Origin: Amorphophallus konjac | Taxonomy: Eukaryota; Streptophyta; Magnoliopsida; Alismatales; Araceae | Reading direction: 5' to 3' | Length of the DNA stretch: 64,000 bases | Assembly: GCA_022559845.1 (NCBI GenBank) | Contig: CM040118.1 | Coordinates: forward strand, 240,148,711 to 240,212,710 | Shown: one piece after another, positions 11,221 to 21,204 of the stretch | How positions within the stretch are numbered: the stretch's first letter is position 1 | Layout of the letters: every line of letters begins with the position of its first letter | Notes under the pieces: model-generated | What the model saw: the letters and a program-made list of their open reading frames with translations, nothing else | Told to the model about the DNA's origin: nothing | Database searches by the model: none | Translations under genes and position numbers: made by a program

Positions 11221-13700
11221 ATTACTGCTTCCATTTCAAAGATTACATCCACGATATGAATGATGAACATCAAATAGATTGGGATGAAATGAGACGATAC
11301 GTCGCCGCTCTCAAGGCTAGGAGACCTCCTCATAGGCCACAGCAGCAGTTACAACAGCAGCAGCAGCAGCAACCACAACAACAACAACAGCCTCAGCAGG
11401 CCCCACAACAACAGCCCAACATGGGCATAATCCAGAATCCATTACCGGAGCACCAACAGCCCAATCATCAGGTTAACCCCATCTCCTCCTTCCCGGAAGT
11501 CGGGAGAGAGCAGGTGTGGCACCAGGAAAGTACCTCCATTCTTTCTACCGCCAATCCTATCATCACGCAACACCCTTACCTTGCCCGGGTAGCACCTCTC
11601 TCTCATCAACCCGCGTCAGTATCACCTTCACCATTTCCACTACCATTACGCCCTCTCATCCGTACCCCGATCCCCTATCAACCGACACTCTCCACTACGC
11701 CTTCACACCCTCTCATCTTCTCTCACTCTCCCACTTTACCATCCACCTCTACCACATTTACCCCTACGCCTTCTAAACCCCTTATCATCCGTCAACCATA
11801 CATAACCCCGTCTTTCTCCACCATATCACCACTAATGCCTTCAAAACCACTCATTACCCATCACCCACCTCAAAATCATTGCCCGCTTCAAGCCCTACCC
11901 ACTTCTACTTCGTCTCCACCTCCACCTTCCAGACCCCTTATCCTTCATAATCCGCGCGATATCCCCTCTACCTCCACCATGCCTCCACCTAACAAACCCC
12001 TCATCAGAATCCCTGCTCCCGTCATCACCCCTGCTTCATCAACCATTCCTCCACCACTACCCCTCAAATCCCTGTTAAAACCCACTGCTACCCCCACAGA
12101 GGTACAAAAGCCGCAGGCAATGGTGCTCCGGAGTGGAAGGATTTTCCACAGGGTTTTCCCCCACAACAGTCAGAATCCTGAGCAATCTCAGCCAGAGAAG
12201 GATGATGGAGAACAACCAGAAAGAGCTATCCCTGGAACACAGTATGATCTATTGAAACACTTGGACAAGACGCCTGCTCGGATCTCCATCCTGGAGCTAC
12301 TTCAAAGATCCACATCCCACCAGGCAGCCTTAATGGAGTACCTTCAAAGGGTCATGGTGAATGAGGACCTCCCTGTAGAAAAGATCTCTACCGTCCTGAC
12401 CCCGACGGACACACAACCGGCCATCATGTTCCACAACTACGAGCTCGCTCCCAAGGAAGCTCGAAAATATGCACTGTGCATTTCAATAAAAATTAATGGG
12501 GTATCCATAAACCCGTGTCTTGTGGACACGGGTGCATCCATAAATGTGATCTCCATGAGCACTCTTCAGTTGTGTGGGGTCGACGAGGAACAAATAAGAC
12601 CTTCCTCGATCACGGTCACGGCTTATGACAATAGCAAAAGGCCGCCGCAGGGGATGATTATTCTGAAGGCAGAACTAGGCCCCATGTCAATTCCCACAGA
12701 ATTCCATGTCCTCGACATGGATCCCACATTCAAGGCTATACTGGGTCGCCCTTACATCGAAGCCATGGACGTTGTGCCTTCCACCAACCATCAGTGCCTG
12801 AAGTTTCCTTACAATGGGAGGATTATTAAAGTGGTCAGTACACATGTCCTTCACACAGTGGATGCTATCAACACCTCTCTGCCTTCTGTTTGGCCGTCTC
12901 ATCGGCCCATATTGTCACTACTGGACGTACGTGATTCATCTCACGTTCCACTAGCACCAAAGGAGCCGGTCAGGACAACCGCAACATCATATCTCCCTTT
13001 TCACTCCAAAGGGTGGGAGATTATGAGGAACATCGGCTACCAACAGGGTAAAGGTCTGGGCGCACAGTTACAGGGTAGGTTCAAACCGCCAAAGGAAATT
13101 AGGCCGAACCGCAGGTTTGGCCTAGGCTTCAAAGGACCGTTCAAGGCGGATTGGAAGCCCCTCACATGGACTCTATCAAACCACTTCAACAGAGGGCCCG
13201 TTGTTCAGATGGGAGATTACCCACGAGAAGCATATGGGAGATCACATGCTGTATATTTGGCTGAAAAATGTCCGAGGATCACCAAAAGAGGCAAGATCAA
13301 AGATCCGGAATGCGAGTGGAACAAATGGTTCGACATACGGGACATTTCCGTTGCACTGGAAAGGATGTTCTCGTCTCCGCAGCTTGAAGGACCACCATTG
13401 ATCTCCGGAATACCAGAGAATATTACCACTCTTGCCAAGGTTCCAAACTATCCTCGTCCTCGCCAGAAGGACCCTGTCATCGACGGATCTTCATCCGTCC
13501 TCAACATTGCCGTCGACGGCTCATTAGCCGCCATCTTCTCCATCCACTCGTCTCAGCCTTTGCTGATATCTTCTTCCTGGGCCAGACAATTGTCTGATGA
13601 TCTTCCCAGATCCCCTTCTCTGCTTACATACCTACGCGGGCTTCTCAACCCGCGCCAGGTCTTCAACCATGATCTGCTCTATGAGCCTCACAATCTCTAG
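11157..13700 (+). CDS. pro: Tat element zinc knuckle, aspartic protease and G-patch polyprotein segment
   Basis: This frame opens with the zinc-knuckle-like motif CVYHRQPGHTVDYC. A poly-Gln tract (about residues 62-90) and a long Pro/Ser/Thr-rich linker follow. The retropepsin core is at about residue 455 (LVDTGASINVIS, catalytic Asp in DTGA) with the matching ILGRPY motif downstream. A G-patch (GWEIMRNIGYQQGKGLG) sits at about residues 619-640. The protease would process the polyprotein. The G-patch, a nucleic-acid-binding glycine-rich motif, is known beside proteases of some retroelements. The frame is open for 847 codons and the protease looks intact. It ends 390 bases before the RT frame. 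Confidence 0.9.
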   Translation: MAPNVDTSKYCVYHRQPGHTVDYCFHFKDYIHDMNDEHQIDWDEMRRYVAALKARRPPHRPQQQLQQQQQQQPQQQQQPQQAPQQQPNMGIIQNPLPEHQQPNHQVNPISSFPEVGREQVWHQESTSILSTANPIITQHPYLARVAPLSHQPASVSPSPFPLPLRPLIRTPIPYQPTLSTTPSHPLIFSHSPTLPSTSTTFTPTPSKPLIIRQPYITPSFSTISPLMPSKPLITHHPPQNHCPLQALPTSTSSPPPPSRPLILHNPRDIPSTSTMPPPNKPLIRIPAPVITPASSTIPPPLPLKSLLKPTATPTEVQKPQAMVLRSGRIFHRVFPHNSQNPEQSQPEKDDGEQPERAIPGTQYDLLKHLDKTPARISILELLQRSTSHQAALMEYLQRVMVNEDLPVEKISTVLTPTDTQPAIMFHNYELAPKEARKYALCISIKINGVSINPCLVDTGASINVISMSTLQLCGVDEEQIRPSSITVTAYDNSKRPPQGMIILKAELGPMSIPTEFHVLDMDPTFKAILGRPYIEAMDVVPSTNHQCLKFPYNGRIIKVVSTHVLHTVDAINTSLPSVWPSHRPILSLLDVRDSSHVPLAPKEPVRTTATSYLPFHSKGWEIMRNIGYQQGKGLGAQLQGRFKPPKEIRPNRRFGLGFKGPFKADWKPLTWTLSNHFNRGPVVQMGDYPREAYGRSHAVYLAEKCPRITKRGKIKDPECEWNKWFDIRDISVALERMFSSPQLEGPPLISGIPENITTLAKVPNYPRPRQKDPVIDGSSSVLNIAVDGSLAAIFSIHSSQPLLISSSWARQLSDDLPRSPSLLTYLRGLLNPRQVFNHDLLYEPHNL

Positions 13701-14089
13701 CCATAACCACTTTTCTCTCTCCTCCAATCTCTTTTCACTGGTTTGTCATTAAAAATGAAAACGAAAAAAAAAACGTCAATTTTCAAACTCCCCAACAACA
13801 CATCTTCGTTGAGGAAACCTCCTACATCTCCCACGGGTGCGTACCGCCCTGCGGACCACCCGTCCAAGGTCCGATGAGCGACCTTTTCTACCCCTCCTCT
13901 GAGGGGTCTTCTCCTGTACATTCTACACCATCCTCTTCGTCTTCCTCTTCTTCTGTAAATATTGTCAGTCAATCTAGGAATGATAGGTCAAGGGTAGTAC
14001 CTAGGAAGAAATCCAAGGGTAGGTAGATCCCTCGTCGATTCCTTCTGGATTTAGCCGCCAGGTGTCAAGCCCTTCTTGCCATCCCCCAG
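13701..14089 (+). other. Stop-rich gap between protease and RT frames
   Basis: The 389 bases contain stops in all sense frames and an A-rich patch near 13755-13775. Ogre elements separate gag-pro from RT by a stop-containing spliced intron, and the position here fits that. I cannot assign donor and acceptor sites with confidence. Confidence 0.4.
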
Positions 14090-15184
14090 TTGTTAGAAAA
14101 TCCCATCCGGCTACCGGAAATAGAATGTGAGGGCGACTGTGCATTTGATGAAGGGTATGGAGTCTACGAGATCACGGATGAAGAATGCCCCACTGACGAT
14201 GAGGGTGAAGAATATGAGGATGCGGCGGGCGCATATGCTAGTGGAATGAGGAGATTCGACGAGCCGTCAACCGCCGTAGAAGAATCCACCAAAGAAGTCA
14301 ACTTGGGAACTGAGGAAGACCCTAGGATCATCCTCATAAGTGACAATCTACCACCCTCTGAAGAAGAGGCATTAATTGAGGTTCTCAAGGAATATAAGGA
14401 CACGTTTGCATGGAGCTACGAGGATATGTCGGATCTAGATTCAACCTTGGTCGAACACCGTTTAACCCTAAAACCAGGGTCCGTCTCGGTAAAACAAAGG
14501 TTAAGGCGTTTCCACCCTCAGATGGCTTTGAAAATGAAAGAAGAGGTCGATAAGCTCCACAAAGCCAGGTTCATTAGAGTCGTTCTTTATCCTCAATGGG
14601 TGGCGAACATTGTCCCGGTCATGAAGAAAGATGGGAAAGTCAGGATTTGCATCGACTTCCGGGACCTTAACCGCGCGTGTCCAAAGGATGATTTTCCCTT
14701 GCCTCACATTGATGTGTTGATTGATAACACGGCAGGCTACGAAACCCTCTCATTCATGGATGGATTTTCAGGATACAATCAAATTCGTTTGGCAGAAGAG
14801 GATCAGGAAAAGACGTCATTCACTACCCCTTGGGGAACATATTGTTACGTGGTCATGCCGTTCGGATTAAAGAATGCTGGAGCTACTTACCAAAGAGCTA
14901 TGATGGCCATATTTCATGACATGATGCACATATATCTGGAAGTGTATGTGGATGACTTATTGGTGAAATCAAGGACCAGGATGGAACATCCAGAAGTTTT
15001 GGCTAAGGTCTTGCAGAGGTCAAGGGAGTTCCAATTGAAAATGAACCCGAAAAAGTGTGTGTTTGGTGTGTCATCGGGTAAATTGCTGGGGTTCATTGTG
15101 AGTAAAAGAGGGATCGAGATAGATCCCGACAAAGCTAAGGCCATCAGGGATATGCCGCCTCCCAAGAATTTGAGGGAAGTCTGA
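14090..15184 (+). CDS. Tat element reverse transcriptase (truncated by a stop)
   Basis: This is the RT that would copy element RNA into cDNA. An acidic N-terminal linker of about 110 residues precedes the RT domain. Visible RT blocks are KKDGKVRICIDFRDLNRACP, FMDGFSGYNQI, MPFGLKNAGATYQ and the catalytic YVDD (near nt 14945). The frame stops at a TGA (15182-15184), in a place where the sequence continues in the same frame with recognisable RT thumb residues (GLIGRFQFI). The stop is therefore a nonsense mutation. A frameshift before 15397 then moves the RNase H part to another frame. The reverse transcriptase active site itself is intact. Confidence 0.92.
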   Translation: MLENPIRLPEIECEGDCAFDEGYGVYEITDEECPTDDEGEEYEDAAGAYASGMRRFDEPSTAVEESTKEVNLGTEEDPRIILISDNLPPSEEEALIEVLKEYKDTFAWSYEDMSDLDSTLVEHRLTLKPGSVSVKQRLRRFHPQMALKMKEEVDKLHKARFIRVVLYPQWVANIVPVMKKDGKVRICIDFRDLNRACPKDDFPLPHIDVLIDNTAGYETLSFMDGFSGYNQIRLAEEDQEKTSFTTPWGTYCYVVMPFGLKNAGATYQRAMMAIFHDMMHIYLEVYVDDLLVKSRTRMEHPEVLAKVLQRSREFQLKMNPKKCVFGVSSGKLLGFIVSKRGIEIDPDKAKAIRDMPPPKNLREV

Positions 15185-15396
15185 GGTTTAATCGGGAGGT
15201 TTCAGTTTATTCGTCGGTTTGTGTCCCAACATTCACAAAGGTGTAGACCTCTCTACGAGTTGACCAAGCCAGGAGTAGAATTCCACTGGAATTCTAAATG
15301 TCAGAAAGCTTTTGAAGGGTTGAAGAATATCTGGCTAGTCCACCCGTTCTCATTCCACCCAAACCAGAAAAACCTCTGATCCTTTACGTCTCAGTC

Positions 15397-16470
15397 TTGG
15401 ATGACTCCGTGGGAGCCGTCCTCGCACAAGCTGATGAAGAAGGCAAGGAACGGGCAACCTATTACTTGTCCAAACTTCTCAATCCCTGTGAGCAGAAGTA
15501 CACCGTCATGGAGAAAACATGTGCTGCCCTCGTTTGGGTAGTGCAGAAATTGAAGCACTACTTCTTGGCTCATGAGGTCCACTTGATTGCTCGAATGAAT
15601 CCTATCAAATTCCTTCTGGAGAAATCCGTCCTTACGGATAGGCTAGCACGCTGGCAAAGTTTTCTCTCTCAGTTCGACATCACCTACATCCAGCAAAAGG
15701 TGATTAAAGGCTATGCCATAGCCGAGCATCTCGCTCACCATCCTCTTCCCAAGTTCGATCCCGTCCAATCAGAGTTTCCAGATGAGGAACTAATGTCCAT
15801 CAACCAATCAGATGAGCCAATGTGGACGCTATATTTTGATGGAGCTCTGAATTCTCAAGGGAGAGGAATCGGCGTCGCCCTCCTGTCGCCTGAAGGCCTC
15901 ACATTCCCATTGGCATACCAGCTCAAATTTCCAGTTACCAACAATATAGCTGAATATGAAGCTCTTCTAGCTGGCCTAGAACTCGCTCATTCTTTTCGTA
16001 TCACTGAGTTGCGAGTCGTAGGTGATAGTCAACTCATCCTTCGCCAGGTGCTCACTAAATATCGCACTCGCGATCCCAAACTCAAGCCATACCAAGAACT
16101 CACTGCTGCCTTTGCCAAACTGTTCACCAAACTGATCTTTGTTCATGTCCCTCGTCATCAGAATATTCTCGCCGATGCCCTCGCCTCGTTGGCATCATCC
16201 ATAAGGTTCCCTCTAGGAAGATGGTTTGAGTCCATTTCCATCTACAAACTTCACGCCCCTGCAATCGATGATGCTTCCTACGTAAATATCAAAGACAGGA
16301 TAGCAAGAAGATCCTGCAGGAAGATATCCTTGAGAAGAGGGAAATCATGTTGGCAGAGGCCGAAGAAGAACTGGCTGATGAAGAGAAACCATGGTTCTAT
16401 GAAATCGTCAAATACTGCCAAGATCAGTCTTATCCTGAAGGGGCCACCACAGAGGACAAGAAAGCCATAA
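15397..16470 (+). CDS. Tat element RNase H plus archaeal-type second RNase H
   Basis: The first part (about residues 1-115) is the usual Ty3/gypsy RNase H, with DDSVGAVLAQ and YLSKLLNPCEQKY. The second part (about 145-275) is a separate RNase H of the archaeal/RNHL type: YFDGALNSQGRG, NNIAEYEALLAGL, VVGDSQL and HQNILADALASLA. These supply the D-E-D-D catalytic positions. A duplicated RNase H placed before integrase marks the Tat lineage. There is no ATG at the start. The frame opens by frameshift from the upstream RT, and the C-terminal residues after about 300 are out of frame relative to integrase at 16347. Confidence 0.9.
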   Translation: MDDSVGAVLAQADEEGKERATYYLSKLLNPCEQKYTVMEKTCAALVWVVQKLKHYFLAHEVHLIARMNPIKFLLEKSVLTDRLARWQSFLSQFDITYIQQKVIKGYAIAEHLAHHPLPKFDPVQSEFPDEELMSINQSDEPMWTLYFDGALNSQGRGIGVALLSPEGLTFPLAYQLKFPVTNNIAEYEALLAGLELAHSFRITELRVVGDSQLILRQVLTKYRTRDPKLKPYQELTAAFAKLFTKLIFVHVPRHQNILADALASLASSIRFPLGRWFESISIYKLHAPAIDDASYVNIKDRIARRSCRKISLRRGKSCWQRPKKNWLMKRNHGSMKSSNTAKISLILKGPPQRTRKP

Positions 16471-17033
16471 GAAGGGTGGCTCAGAAATATACTTTGGTTG
16501 GAGGTCTACTCTATAGGAGGAGCCTTACTGGTATTCTGTTAAGATGTCTTGGTGACGATGAGGTTTGGAAATGTGTAGAGGAGACGCACTCGGGTGTGTG
16601 CGGTGGCCACGTGAATAGTCAGATGCTCGCCAAGAAGATCATTCGGCAAGGCTTTTACTGGCCCACTATGGAAGAGGATTGTGCTGTCTATGTCCGTAGG
16701 TGTGTCAAGTGTCAACTTCACGCCGATAAAATCCATTCACCATCTTCCTCACTTCATCCAATATCCTCCCCGTGGCCTTTCTCCATGTGGGCATTCGACA
16801 TCATTGGTCCCCTAGGTGATCCCAATTCCCTCACCAAGCAGAAATCTTTCATCCTTACTGCGATGGAATACTTCACCAAATGGGCCGAAGCCGAAGCTTA
16901 CGCGGAAATCAAGGCGTCAACAGTCTGCAAGTTCATCATGAAGAACATCCTCGCCAGATTTGGCGTCCCAAGCACAATCGTCACCGGCAATGGGCCACAG
17001 TTCATTTCTCAGGACCTACAGGACCTCTGCTAA
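16347..17033 (+). CDS. Tat element integrase, N-terminal and core part (catalytically defective)
   Basis: This is the integrase that would insert cDNA into host DNA. The HHCC zinc domain is visible (HSGVCGGHV then CVKCQ). The catalytic core follows, with the first Asp in WAFDIIGP. At the second catalytic position the usual TDNG-type motif reads TGNGPQF, so the Asp is replaced by Gly (codon GGC). The frame ends at TAA (17031-17033). The same reading frame resumes immediately and contains the catalytic Glu, so this is a second lesion. It overlaps the RNase H frame by 124 bases through a frameshift. Confidence 0.9.
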   Translation: MLAEAEEELADEEKPWFYEIVKYCQDQSYPEGATTEDKKAIRRVAQKYTLVGGLLYRRSLTGILLRCLGDDEVWKCVEETHSGVCGGHVNSQMLAKKIIRQGFYWPTMEEDCAVYVRRCVKCQLHADKIHSPSSSLHPISSPWPFSMWAFDIIGPLGDPNSLTKQKSFILTAMEYFTKWAEAEAYAEIKASTVCKFIMKNILARFGVPSTIVTGNGPQFISQDLQDLC

Positions 17034-17048
17034 AGGTACGCAATTGCA

Positions 17049-17651
17049 TTGCATCATTCATCGCCTTATTACCCACAAGGTAATAGCCAAGCGGAGGCCA
17101 CCAATAAAATATTGCTCAAAATCATCAAAAAAACCTGCGAGTCTAGTAAGTTTTCAGACTGGCCAGAAAAACTTATCGAAGCCCTATGGGCCTATCGCAC
17201 TTCAATCCGTACCCCCACCAGGCAGACTCCATTTGCCCTTACTTATGGTATGGAAGCGGTAGTCCCGTACGAGACTCTGATCCCTTCTCACAGGGTACAA
17301 TTGGACGAGGAATTTTCCCTCGACGATCGTCGTAATTCACTCCTCGCCCAGTTGGAACTCTTGGATGAGAAGCGGTTAGCCGCTGCCGAACACGCGCGTG
17401 TGTATCAAAATAGACTCGCTCGCTTTTACCAAAAGAAAGTCGTTGAGAGAAAATTCAAAGTCGGTGAGATGGTCGTAAAAAGAATTTTTGTCAAACCTGG
17501 AGGGCCGCGTTCTAAGCTCCAACCCAATTGGGAAGGACCATTTGTAATTCAAGCCGTGTACCCTGGCAACGCCTACAGGCTAATCAACGTCGAAGGAACC
17601 GAGTTATCCCACCCTTGGAATGGACTTTATCTTAAGAAATACTACCCTTAG
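17049..17651 (+). CDS. Tat element integrase, C-terminal part
   Basis: This continues in the same frame after the TAA at 17031. It begins with the core region containing the third catalytic residue (SPYYPQGNSQAEATNK, Glu). The conserved ALWAYRTS and TPFALTYGMEAV blocks follow, and then a basic C-terminal domain (FKVGEMVVKR, LQPNWEGPFVI). It ends at TAG (17649-17651), the natural end of pol. No chromodomain is visible, as expected for the Tat clade. Confidence 0.88.
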   Translation: MHHSSPYYPQGNSQAEATNKILLKIIKKTCESSKFSDWPEKLIEALWAYRTSIRTPTRQTPFALTYGMEAVVPYETLIPSHRVQLDEEFSLDDRRNSLLAQLELLDEKRLAAAEHARVYQNRLARFYQKKVVERKFKVGEMVVKRIFVKPGGPRSKLQPNWEGPFVIQAVYPGNAYRLINVEGTELSHPWNGLYLKKYYP

Positions 17652-18752
17652 CACAATACAAAATAAAATGATGAAAAGATAAAAAAACAACAAAAACAAA
17701 GAAATATTGAAAACCACTAAAAATATGGAAAATTCAAAATGCCAATGCCTGGCAGTCACCATGTAATTAAGTCCCTACATCTAACCTTCATGTAAGGATA
17801 GGGCCCATTAAGGCTTGGTAGGCACCGGGTCTTGGTTTGCAAGAACCGTGGAGATCCCTGTCCGGCCACGTCGGCCTATGCTCGCTCGAAGGAAGCTAAC
17901 ATGTGCTCACTTATGTATTTTATTCAAAAAAAGTCGGTAGCATCACCTACGGTGGGGCCCCACCCAGAAGATCTCCGGAAGCTGTAATCTTTATTCTTTT
18001 CTCTTCGACCAAATGAGACAGTCGGCGCCCTTAAAACGCCGAGCATGAGAAACCGAAACTCAAACCCCAAAGGCAAAAGTAGGATCCATTTTCTCGAGCA
18101 CGAGAAGAGGGCAGTGTCCCCGCAGGCATACGAAAGGGAGCCCACAAATGTCAAATGACTGTATCTCCCTCACAAAAAGAAATACAAAATCAAAATCAAG
18201 AGCCTGGTCGTGACCATGCCTGATGCGATAAATGGAACCCCTCAAAGGAAAAGTTTGAATCCACAAAAAGGGGGGGGGGGGTGTGGAATGTAAATGCTCT
18301 AGATTTGGTCCGAAGTTGTCCGAAAGGAAAGAGTTAATGGGCCCTTATTCGCTCGCCGGGTTAACGGCTTTGCCGGTCCTCTCAGGAGGATTATCCCCTA
18401 CACTCTTCCTTCTCCCTCTAAAGATGAACGTTCGATGGAGTTTCTAAAGGGTGAAAATTGCCCAGGGTCTGCGACCTTATTTTAATATACACATTTGGTT
18501 GCCTACTTTGAAAAGCAAAAGCTATCGCTGCAAAGGAGTCTCCGTATTTCTGGCTGGTCAAGACCCATGTTTACCACCTTGATGTCTTCTTGTTTAACCT
18601 CGGGCTTAGGCCAATGCAAGCGCGTCACCTATGGGTGCGACGGCGTCTGATTCCGGGTCAGCGTCGCGCGGTTGGTCATTGGGGTTCCAGGGTGTTCCAT
18701 CATATACCATCTAGAGTTGTGAGGAAACAGACCCGGGTCGGGCAAATCTCTT
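17652..18752 (+). other. Non-coding Tat 3' region before the nested insertion
   Basis: These 1.1 kb have no credible sense frame. An A-rich stretch (17660-17740) follows pol. A run of ten G lies near 18270, a possible assembly-sensitive homopolymer. The region is cut at 18752 by the nested element. Its continuation is at 25434. Confidence 0.6.
18748..18752 (+). repeat. Target-site duplication of nested element (CTCTT)
   Basis: CTCTT precedes the nested 5' LTR and recurs exactly at 25434-25438 after the 3' LTR. This shows clean integration into the Tat element. Confidence 0.93.
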
Positions 18753-20915
18753 TGACGAGGTCATCAAGAGCTTATGAGTTGTATTTTGTGTATTGGCTTG
18801 GATTGGTGTGTATTATGGGTTGTATTGGCTTGAAGTGTATGTAATTTCTAATTTATTTCATTTGGGCCATCCTTGTAAGGCTTATATCAAGCCAATGGGC
18901 CATTTGTTATGTCAAGTCCAAGGCTAGGTTGCCATTAGTAGAGTCCATTAAGAGTGTTACTTCATAGTGGGTCATTAAGGCACTTAAGGCCCAAATTGGG
19001 TTCCACTCTCTCATGGGCCATCTAAGTGGGAGTGGCCCAAGTCTAGCATGATCTAATGGGAGGCTCTTGGCCCATGAATGGCCTTGGCCCATGGAAGGGG
19101 GCGCAAGGTTCCTTGTCTTATTAGGCATGGTAGTTGTGGTTTAGGTGGTGTTTGAATAGATCTAGTCCAAGGTTGAATAAGTATGGTCAAATTAGATTAA
19201 ACTAATGTATTAAATGTGTGATTCACATTGTATCCCAGCCCTTCAATCCAAACCCCTAGATCCAAGGGTTGAGGTTGAGTTTGGTTGGCATCCTATATAA
19301 GGTTGTATTTTTCATATTGAAGCAATTAATGAAGAGAAAATAGGCATTTGCCCCAAGTGAGATTTGCACCCCTCCCCTCTCTCTACCTGGTTCCTCCACC
19401 TCCAGCCCCCTTTCTAGAGGTAATCTCTTCCCCCTTGATCCCCTCCAGCATCTGAAGCAACTCCGGTGATCGCCGCCACCATCGTCTCGCCGCCGACGCG
19501 TCGTCGCCAACGGTTTTGGTGTTCTGTCCACTCAGGACAGACCCTTCTTCTCCGAATTCCTGCTATCACTCCCTTCGTCTTCTGAAGCTCAAAATTTCAG
19601 GGTTGGTTCCCCTCTAGAACTCTTATCCCCACAAAAAAAATCACGTCAAAATTCATCCTTTAGCTATTTTTTGATTTTCGTCCAAGTCCAAGTTCCAGAT
19701 CTATCCTGGTTCTATTTACTGTTCACCAGCTCTGAGTTTACCCCATTCGAACCATTTTTTGATTTTTTTTGGGTCGCCCAAATTTAATGGGATCTCCGTC
19801 CACATCCCTCTACCACCAGGAATTTTATTAATTTTTGGTTCACCCTCCAAGTATTTTGCAAATTTCATCCAAGTTCCCAAGAACAGTCTGCCCACAGTTT
19901 CCCAGATCCGACCTAGGTCTAGAAAAAAAATCCCAGAAAATCCATTTCGTCTTTAATAAGAAAACCAAAAATATACCCGGATTTCTCTCTCAGAGTCCTT
20001 CAACTTTTCTGAAGACATTATTTCAAGATTCGGAGGTCTTCTCCCCGGTCAACGTCGATCTTCAGAGAAGTCAGAACCTGCCCCTGCAGTTCTGGCCAGA
20101 TTCCAGCAAGCTTGTAAAATGCATGATCAGAAATACAGATCTGATTATTTTTTTTAAAGACCCCTACATCGAGGTATTCTGAGTCAGCTTTCCAACGGCG
20201 CTAACCTCGTCGCATTCTGACGACGGGGCTGATCGCAGCAGCAGTTTTCTCCGAGTCGCGCGCCTGCAAACAGAATTTTCAGATTCGTGGCCGAGTTCCC
20301 GCGAGCGTCGTCCGAGGGCCGCCCGGCGTCCGGCGGTCGTTCCAGCAGCTCGCCATCCCAGGGGAACGCTTTCCAGGTGTCTCCACAGCAGAGGACTCAT
20401 CAGGCCCCACACGACCCCTCCGGTCAACACGTGGGCCCCCACTAGCACGAGTACGCGTGAAGCCGAAGCATTGCCCGAAACCGCCCGTCAACCTGAACTT
20501 GGTCCTCCCGGGCCCACTTGTGTCGCCCTTTACCTCCCTGCGTGGAGTGGGCTTATTTGTACTGCTGTAAACACAATGTACTAAGTTCCCGGGAGTACAA
20601 GCTTCGGCCAGGTGCCATCTTCGTCACACCGAGAGCGTGGAGGTATCGCCTTCACCCTTACATTTGGCATTAGCTTAATTCTTTATATGCTTTATATGCC
20701 GCTGCTAGAGAGCATGTGTAGGGATACCTAGCTCGCCTTCAATTTATAATATCACTGCTGCGAGAGAGAGCGAAGCCGTCCCGTGACCCGATCCGGGCGT
20801 AAAAGAGAGCCGACCACCCTAGCTCATTGCCGGTTTCTCAACCGCGCACATCCGACGCTTCCCTCGTTAAGGGACGATCGCGAGCTTGTCGTGTCCGTGG
20901 TCCCATCCTGCATCA
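18753..20915 (+). repeat. Nested element 5' LTR (2163 bp)
   Basis: The LTR starts TGACGAGG and ends CATCA. It is collinear with 23272-25433. A TATA-like TCCTATATAAGG lies near 19290. Downstream a pyrimidine-rich and then a GC-rich segment are visible. Confidence 0.93.
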
Positions 20916-20918
20916 ATT

Positions 20919-20930
20919 TGGTATCAGAGC
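20919..20930 (+). other. Primer-binding site of nested element (tRNA-iMet)
   Basis: TGGTATCAGAGC begins three bases after the 5' LTR. It is the standard initiator-Met primer site of plant LTR elements. Confidence 0.92.
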
Positions 20931-21204
20931 GAGGTTGAGTCTAGGGTGTCAAAAAAGAAAAAAAAAGAGTGTCATTTAAGTCACTGTCTAAGTCACTCTA
21001 GGTTGCATTTGCATACCATTAGTCGGTATATAAAAAGGTGTTGTCCGGCCGTTAGGTTACGCCTATAGGAAAGGCCGCACACTTGTGCGAGTGACCTTCG
21101 GGTTGATTATCTCCGCCGCGTACCGGGTTTTGGTTAAGTCTAGGCGCATCATTTTGCATTAGTGTGTTTTGCTTTAGTCGGTGTCTTCTAGTCGGTGTGT
21201 TTGC

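Noticed and set aside
13697..13972. Minus-strand frame across the protease-RT gap
   Set aside because: It lies in the putative intron, is Arg-rich from pyrimidine-rich sense sequence, and has no motif.
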